This document shows, piece by piece, positions 59,812 to 64,000 of a stretch of DNA of 64,000 bases. The DNA is taken from contig JAOZIH010000007.1 of assembly GCA_026014545.1 (NCBI GenBank), positions 32,793 through 96,792 of the forward strand. Direction: 5' to 3'. How positions within the stretch are numbered: the stretch's first letter is position 1; each line of letters begins with the position of its first letter. The notes beneath the pieces were generated by a model. It saw only the letters and a list, made by a program, of their open reading frames with translations. It had not been told where the DNA came from and ran no database searches. The position numbers and the translations under genes are program-made. Source of the stretch: Candidatus Bathyarchaeota archaeon (GTDB lineage: Archaea > Thermoproteota > Bathyarchaeia > Bathyarchaeales > Bathycorpusculaceae).

Positions 59812-61056
59812 TTGCCTGACACACTAAAGTTTTCTTCCACTGAAATCAAAAGTTGGCTTGAGGATCACACTCGTCCTATTCTCGATCCTGTGCATGTGCA
59901 TGCGCAGAAGCTGCGAGACGACATGCGCGAGGCTATCCAAAGCGTTGTGGAAGCAAGCAAACTGATTTTTGACAGCAGCATGAAGGAAATAGAAAAAAGA
60001 AACATGCGCGTTTACAACCGCGCTAGAGCCTTAAACAAGCTTTCGCGTCTGTTTCTGGATAGATTTAAGAAGGTTAATGTGCCAGACATTGTTTCGTATG
60101 AGAGCTTGAGCAGTTTTGCTCAAGAAGCACAGAAAGTGTTTCTTGTAACCGACATCGACATTAGAAACTGGTTTCCGCGGCTCTCGCCCTTCTTTATCAT
60201 GGATCGGCGGAAGTTCTTGACGGTTTATGAGAAAGCAAAACTAGCACTAACTGCTTTAAACGATTTTCTGTCAAAAGAGTATGTTAAAACTAAAACTTTG
60301 GAAGAAACTTTGCAGCTAATTGATGAATTGCGTAATCTTGAAAGGCAGTCTGTGGCGATTGAGGCGGAACGGGCAAGCATAGTGAACGAGCGCTTGCCGC
60401 TAGAGAAAGAGCTTGCTGAAATGGAACAAAAAATTGCTGATTTAAAAAGCAAAGGCCCAATAGACCAGCTTTTTCTGGTTGAGACGGAAATAGACGCCTT
60501 AAATAATGAAATACACCATGCATTGCGTCATCTGCAGAAGCCTTTCAAAAAAGTGCAAGCCATGGCCATGCAGGGCGGCGGCTCAGGGTTAACGCTTGAG
60601 GAGCAGAAGGCGCTTGAGCGCTATTTGGAAAAGCCTTTTGAGGCGTTGGCAACCGAGGAGGCGGGCTATCCCTTGCTGAAACAGATTCTGCAGAAACTGT
60701 CGCGATTAATAAGCGAAGATAAGCTTAAACTTAAACCGGACAAAGCGAAAAAAGCCGAGCAGACCATAAATGAAGTACTCCATGATTCTTTGCGGTCTCT
60801 ACAGCAGCGCTGTGCCATGATGGCGGCACAGCAGCGGCAAATTTTGAATTCAACAAAAATGGCGGAGATACGTGCTGCTCTCGCCGAATATCAGGAGCAG
60901 GCTAAGCAGCTTAAAGCCAGAAAAATAAGTGTTGAGGCTCATGAAGCCATCAAAGAGCGGGCCTACAGGGAGACGCTGGAAAAAATTGACGGCCTTAAAC
61001 GGGCAATAGAGAAGAACGTTTACAGCTCTTTGGGTGTAAAAATCCAAATTTTGTAG
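59812..61056 (+). CDS. Coiled-coil protein paired with a PPP phosphatase
   Basis: 414 aa from the TTG at 59812, or 417 from the GTG at 59803; GGAG lies just before. Long helices dominate: about 180-260 (VAIEAERASIVNERLPLEKELAEMEQ) and 345-400 (AEIRAALAEYQEQAKQLKARK) predict coiled coils. No family name comes to mind, though the arrangement with a phosphatase is known in other archaea. It is separated from the phosphatase by one base, so they are surely co-translated; it may be the scaffold or substrate. Confidence 0.7.
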   Translation: MPDTLKFSSTEIKSWLEDHTRPILDPVHVHAQKLRDDMREAIQSVVEASKLIFDSSMKEIEKRNMRVYNRARALNKLSRLFLDRFKKVNVPDIVSYESLSSFAQEAQKVFLVTDIDIRNWFPRLSPFFIMDRRKFLTVYEKAKLALTALNDFLSKEYVKTKTLEETLQLIDELRNLERQSVAIEAERASIVNERLPLEKELAEMEQKIADLKSKGPIDQLFLVETEIDALNNEIHHALRHLQKPFKKVQAMAMQGGGSGLTLEEQKALERYLEKPFEALATEEAGYPLLKQILQKLSRLISEDKLKLKPDKAKKAEQTINEVLHDSLRSLQQRCAMMAAQQRQILNSTKMAEIRAALAEYQEQAKQLKARKISVEAHEAIKERAYRETLEKIDGLKRAIEKNVYSSLGVKIQIL

Positions 61057-61057
61057 T

Positions 61058-61999
61058 GTGAAGTGCAATTTGGGCATAAATCTCGCATCAATCATTAATG
61101 AATCTTTGGCTGTTCAGAGCCGCGATTTTCTCAAAATTGTGGAATCCGCCATATCACTGCTGCGTGAGGAATGCGGCCGGTTTAGGCGTTTCACTGTTTT
61201 GGAGCGCTTAGTTAAGCTTGACCCTATAGGCGAGGCTTTGGTAATCGGTGATTTGCACGGAGACCTATCAAGCCTCCGCCTCATACTTGAGAGTAGCGTT
61301 TTCTTGGAGAAAATGGCTAAAAATGCAGATGCTGTCCTAATTTTTTTAGGCGACTACGGTGATAGAGGTGCCTATTCAGCTGAGGTCTATTACACTGTTT
61401 TGAGGCTTAAGCTTGCCTTTCCAGAGCAAATTATGCTTTTGCGTGGAAACCATGAGGGACCAGCCGATTTGTTGGCTTCGCCGCATGACTTGCCCATGCA
61501 ATTTCAGCTTAGATTCAAGGAGCACTGGCGCGTTGTGTACTCTAAAGTTCGAGAGCTGTTTGGCTATCTCTATAACGCCGTGCTCGTTGAAGACTGCTAT
61601 TTGATGGTTCACGGTGGCTTGCCCGCGGGCATCCGTAGCATTCAGGATTTGGCTCTTGCGCATAAACTGTATTCTGAGCATCAGTTTCTTGAAGACTTGC
61701 TGTGGAGCGACCCTGTTGACGAGGTTAACGGGGTTTTATACTCGCCGCGAGGTGCGGGCAAACTATTCGGCAAAGACGTTACAGAAGAAGTTTTGAATAA
61801 AATGGGCGTCCGCGTTCTGATAAGAGGGCATGAGCCATGTCAAGAAGGCTTTAAGCTCAACCATGACGGGAAAGTTTTAACGTTGTTCTCCAGAAAAGGC
61901 GCGCCCTACTTTAATGCTCATGGCGCTTATTTGCGGCTACCGCTTTCCGAGAAAATTAGGAGCGCACAGCAGCTTTTGCCATGGATTCACAAGTTTTAG
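61058..61999 (+). CDS. PPP-family serine/threonine protein phosphatase
   Basis: 313 aa from a GTG. All metal-site motifs of PP1/PP2A-type phosphatases are present: GDLHG (64-68), GDYGDRG (98-104) and RGNHE (129-133). VHGGLP and RGHEPCQEGFK lie downstream. Catalysis uses two metals to cleave phosphoserine or phosphothreonine. The Tyr in place of Phe in GDYGDRG is common. It follows a coiled-coil gene by 1 nt, a likely partner. Confidence 0.93.
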   Translation: MKCNLGINLASIINESLAVQSRDFLKIVESAISLLREECGRFRRFTVLERLVKLDPIGEALVIGDLHGDLSSLRLILESSVFLEKMAKNADAVLIFLGDYGDRGAYSAEVYYTVLRLKLAFPEQIMLLRGNHEGPADLLASPHDLPMQFQLRFKEHWRVVYSKVRELFGYLYNAVLVEDCYLMVHGGLPAGIRSIQDLALAHKLYSEHQFLEDLLWSDPVDEVNGVLYSPRGAGKLFGKDVTEEVLNKMGVRVLIRGHEPCQEGFKLNHDGKVLTLFSRKGAPYFNAHGAYLRLPLSEKIRSAQQLLPWIHKF

Positions 62000-62055
62000 C
62001 CGTCGTTTCCATTTAGCGAAGGTTATATTAGGCTAAAGCCGCGTAGTATGCGATT

Positions 62056-62460
62056 ATGAAGCCCTGTATTTTGTATTTTTCAAGGACGGGAAACACGAAG
62101 CGCATGGCAGAAGCCATAGCCGCGACGATAAAGGCGCCTGTTTTCGCCATAACTTCTTCTCAGCCGTCCGTGGTTGAGAACTTTGACATGCTGATTCTAG
62201 GCACGCCAGTTGAAGGTTTCAGACCTGCTAAAGAGGCCGCGGATTTTGTAAAGCGCTTGCCGAAGGCTGAGGGCAAAAAAGCAATTCTATTCTGCACTTG
62301 CAAGCTCTGGAAGGGCAGCACGTTTAAAATCTTGGAGAAAGAATTATCCAGCAAAGGATATAGCGTTGTTCTGAGTGTTTCAAAAAAAGGAATCAAGTTA
62401 GACAAGCCCACAGATTTTTCAGACTGCATAAACAAGATACAGGAAGCACTCAAGAAATAA
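62056..62460 (+). CDS. Flavodoxin-like protein
   Basis: 134 aa. SRTGNTKRMAEAIA (about residues 9-22) is the FMN phosphate-binding loop, and LILGTPVEGFRPAKEAADFV is the second loop. It probably carries FMN as a one- or two-electron shuttle. A Cys-rich stretch, FCTCKLW, follows. Its partner is unknown. Flavin supply would come from the ribK/ribL pair elsewhere in the window. Confidence 0.88.
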   Translation: MKPCILYFSRTGNTKRMAEAIAATIKAPVFAITSSQPSVVENFDMLILGTPVEGFRPAKEAADFVKRLPKAEGKKAILFCTCKLWKGSTFKILEKELSSKGYSVVLSVSKKGIKLDKPTDFSDCINKIQEALKK

Positions 62461-62581
62461 CGCGGCTTTCACTTTGGCTCGAAACGGCAGAAACTCGTCT
62501 ATTCTCACTTATATGATGGGATTATAGTGGCGTGTTAAAGCAAAATTCTTAAATGCTTAAGGTTACAACTGCGTGTAAACG

Positions 62582-63064
62582 GTGTTGCTGTTGAGTGTAA
62601 AATTACATCCTTATGTAGTATTTCTTCCAGCTGAGCAGAAGGACCGCATTCTAAGCGCCATCTTCGGCTCCAAAGCAGGAGTGGACATCCTGCGCTTCTC
62701 GCTGAAGCAGGGAATAGCCAGAAATCTTTATCAAAAAGACCTTGTTGCACAGCTGAATTACTCCAACAAAACAATCATCGAAAACTTGAAAACGCTGACG
62801 AAACTTGGCGTTCTAACCGAGCTGATGGAGAAGAACGAGAAAGAAGGACGCGTAATCTGGGTTAAGGCTTATCAGCTTACAGACCTCGGCAGATGGTTCG
62901 CGCTGCTGCTGGCTGAAGAGAAGGAGCTGTCGGAAAAGGAAAAAGCCGAGATACTTCAAAGCCTATTCCGAACTTACGTTAAGCTGGTTAAAAACTTGGC
63001 TGCAGAACTAGGCATAAGCAAGAAGAACCTGGAAACAATATTCAAAGAAGAAATGACCGCCTGA
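62582..63064 (+). CDS. Winged-helix transcriptional regulator
   Basis: 160 aa, start unsettled among GTG and TTG codons at 62582-62591. The HTH reads QKDLVAQLNYSNKTIIENLKTLTKLGVLTEL (about residues 50-82), in the ArsR-like class, followed by a helical tail (LSEKEKAEILQSLFRTYVKLVKNL). It lies 10 nt before mobB on the same strand, so it may sense molybdate or tungstate status; this is a guess from position. Confidence 0.8.
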   Translation: MLLLSVKLHPYVVFLPAEQKDRILSAIFGSKAGVDILRFSLKQGIARNLYQKDLVAQLNYSNKTIIENLKTLTKLGVLTELMEKNEKEGRVIWVKAYQLTDLGRWFALLLAEEKELSEKEKAEILQSLFRTYVKLVKNLAAELGISKKNLETIFKEEMTA

Positions 63065-63074
63065 GGCAAAGAGC

Positions 63075-63596
63075 ATGCGCGCCATAGCCGTGGTCGGAAC
63101 AAAAAAATCAGGAAAAACAACCACAATAGAAAATCTAATTCGGGAACTCACGCAAAGAGGCTATAAAGTCGCCGCCATCAAGCATATACCTGAACTGGAT
63201 TTTACTATTGACACGCCAGGCAAAGACACATGGCGTTATGCAAAAGCCGGTGCAAAGACTATCATTAGCGTGTCGGCAAATGAGATTGCGGTAATAGAAA
63301 AAGCTGACGCTTTGAATGCGCCGCTATCGGCGTTGCTGAAAAAGTGCCGAGACAGCGACATCGTGTTCATTGAAGGCTTCAAAAAACTTGTCGCCCAAAA
63401 AAGGTCAATTCCCAAAATCGTGGTTGTAAAATCCCCAGATGAAGCAACAAACGCCTTAAACAGATTTAAGCCGATAATAGCCTTCAGCGGATCCTACAAC
63501 ACGACAAGCTTAGGCTTCGAAGCTCCATATGCAGATGGGCTGAAGAATCCTGAGAAACTGGCAGAAATAGTCGAAAATGCCATCCTTAAAAATTGA
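63075..63596 (+). CDS. mobB: Molybdopterin-guanine dinucleotide biosynthesis protein B
   Basis: 173 aa. The P-loop GTKKSGKTT is at residues 8-16, and GYKVAAIKHIPELDFTIDTPGKDTWRYAKAGA is diagnostic of MobB. DIVFIEGFKKL carries Walker B. MobB assists MobA in making the bis-MGD form of the Mo/W cofactor, which FwdB of this window needs. A GAGGCAAAG site precedes the ATG. Confidence 0.95.
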   Translation: MRAIAVVGTKKSGKTTTIENLIRELTQRGYKVAAIKHIPELDFTIDTPGKDTWRYAKAGAKTIISVSANEIAVIEKADALNAPLSALLKKCRDSDIVFIEGFKKLVAQKRSIPKIVVVKSPDEATNALNRFKPIIAFSGSYNTTSLGFEAPYADGLKNPEKLAEIVENAILKN

Positions 63597-63945
63597 CAAG
63601 GTATACTTCCAACACTCTCATGAAATGGTACTCTTTTTCACGAGGAACTGCTAAAAACTGCCAATTGCCGCCGAAGTAGACCCTCTATAGGTTTCTGCAA
63701 TGAACCACTAATAGCCGCCAAATATGAAGGCGCAGAACGATTCCTTCGGATCGTGCGCAAGAGACTTGCATACACTGGATAAAGTGGACAGATTGGACAG
63801 CACAGAATACCATCCAGCTTTGCATGCTCAAGCGAGGCATAGTTCTGAAAAATAACACAAGAGATAGTTTGGAAAACGTAAATAGAACGGCAATAAATAA
63901 AAATGTGCAAAACAAAAAGGTGCATTGTGCTTTGAAGAAAAGTGT
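63597..63945. other. Intergenic region, 349 bp
   Basis: Spacer between mobB and a tRNA gene. It contains copy 2 of the 46-bp repeat and a short open frame reading on from it (EGAERFLRIVRKRLAYTG, then stop), which may be a gene remnant. Nothing else is recognised. Confidence 0.5.
63681..63726 (+). repeat. 46-bp dispersed repeat, copy 2
   Basis: Identical to 10883-10928 read on the minus strand, about 53 kb away. The flanks diverge completely to the 3' side; on the 5' side TAGACC is also shared once a 3-nt length difference is allowed. Confidence 0.85.
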
Positions 63946-64000
63946 GGCGGGGTTGCCCTAGCCTGGTAGGGGGCAGGCCTGCTAAGTCTGTGGCCCAAAA
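63946..64000 (+). tRNA. tRNA-Ser(GCU), 3' end cut by window
   Basis: Acceptor strand GGCGGGG, then UU, D-stem GCC with GGC, and D-loop UAGCCUGGUAG. The anticodon stem CAGGC pairs with GUCUG around the loop CUGCUAA, giving anticodon GCU at 63981-63983. The stretch after it begins the long variable arm expected of a class II tRNA. The T-arm and 3' end lie beyond the window. Confidence 0.9.

Noticed and set aside
63638..63925. 95-codon minus-strand frame near the window end
   Set aside because: It only reads through the repeat on the wrong strand; no family resemblance.

Overview
The window is archaeal chromosomal DNA. The evidence is a complete archaellum (arl/fla) locus, EF-1alpha, archaeal-type S7 and S12, diphthine synthase, the short archaeal XPF nuclease, CTP-dependent riboflavin kinase with archaeal FAD synthase, and a formylmethanofuran dehydrogenase/methenyl-H4MPT cyclohydrolase operon. 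H4MPT C1 enzymes together with a lone ADP-forming acetyl-CoA synthetase beta subunit, FtsZ and an archaellum fit a Bathyarchaeia-like, possibly acetogenic TACK archaeon. That placement is inferred from gene content only; no rRNA is present.

Layout. 1-6 kb: membrane and secreted proteins (an LEA-like protein, a zinc metalloprotease, an FG-GAP repeat protein), a membrane-anchored HTH regulator and an XPF nuclease. 6-11 kb: translation genes (EF-1alpha, S7, S12) with a DRG-like TGS GTPase. 11-21 kb: a TrmB-like regulator, four archaellins arranged as two tandem B-A pairs, and arlJ-I-H-F-G-CDE on the minus strand. 21-28 kb: ftsZ, then a 1889-aa DUF4011/helicase/nuclease/DUF3320 protein of a type linked to defence. 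28-37 kb: a DUF362 ferredoxin protein, two small ORFs too short for a routine gene call, a surface glycosidase-like protein, dphB-DUF357-ribL-rhomboid facing ribK, an HtpX protease, acdB and aspartate dehydrogenase. 37-44 kb: valS, diverging from a TPP riboswitch-controlled thiT; then a KaiC-like ATPase, a HypE-like protein, fdhD and an MptN/RimK-like ligase. 44-51 kb: more secreted proteins, a second membrane HTH, a DUF4258/YgiT-AbrB toxin-antitoxin pair and three paralogous nucleotidyltransferases. 51-59 kb: a CitG-family protein, Lrp regulator, peroxiredoxin, Rieske protein, then fwdD-B-A-C-mch. 59-64 kb: an ECF S-component, a coiled-coil protein/PPP phosphatase pair, flavodoxin, a winged-helix protein, mobB and a tRNA-Ser(GCU) cut by the window end.

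How it fits together. fwdDBAC and mch carry the formyl-methanofuran and methenyl-H4MPT steps of the archaeal methyl branch. MobB, FdhD and the MptN-like ligase plausibly supply or mature its Mo/W and pterin cofactors, and the peroxiredoxin and Rieske genes just upstream may protect or serve it. RibK and RibL make FMN and FAD. DphB modifies EF-2. Most starts could be checked against TATA boxes or Shine-Dalgarno sites; TTG and GTG starts are common and several leaders look absent.

The most unusual items are a zinc ribbon fused in front of an archaellin leader peptide, tandem duplication of an archaellin pair, a motif shared by archaellum promoters, a riboswitch whose P1 stem abuts the start codon, and a 46-bp identical repeat in two distant intergenic regions.
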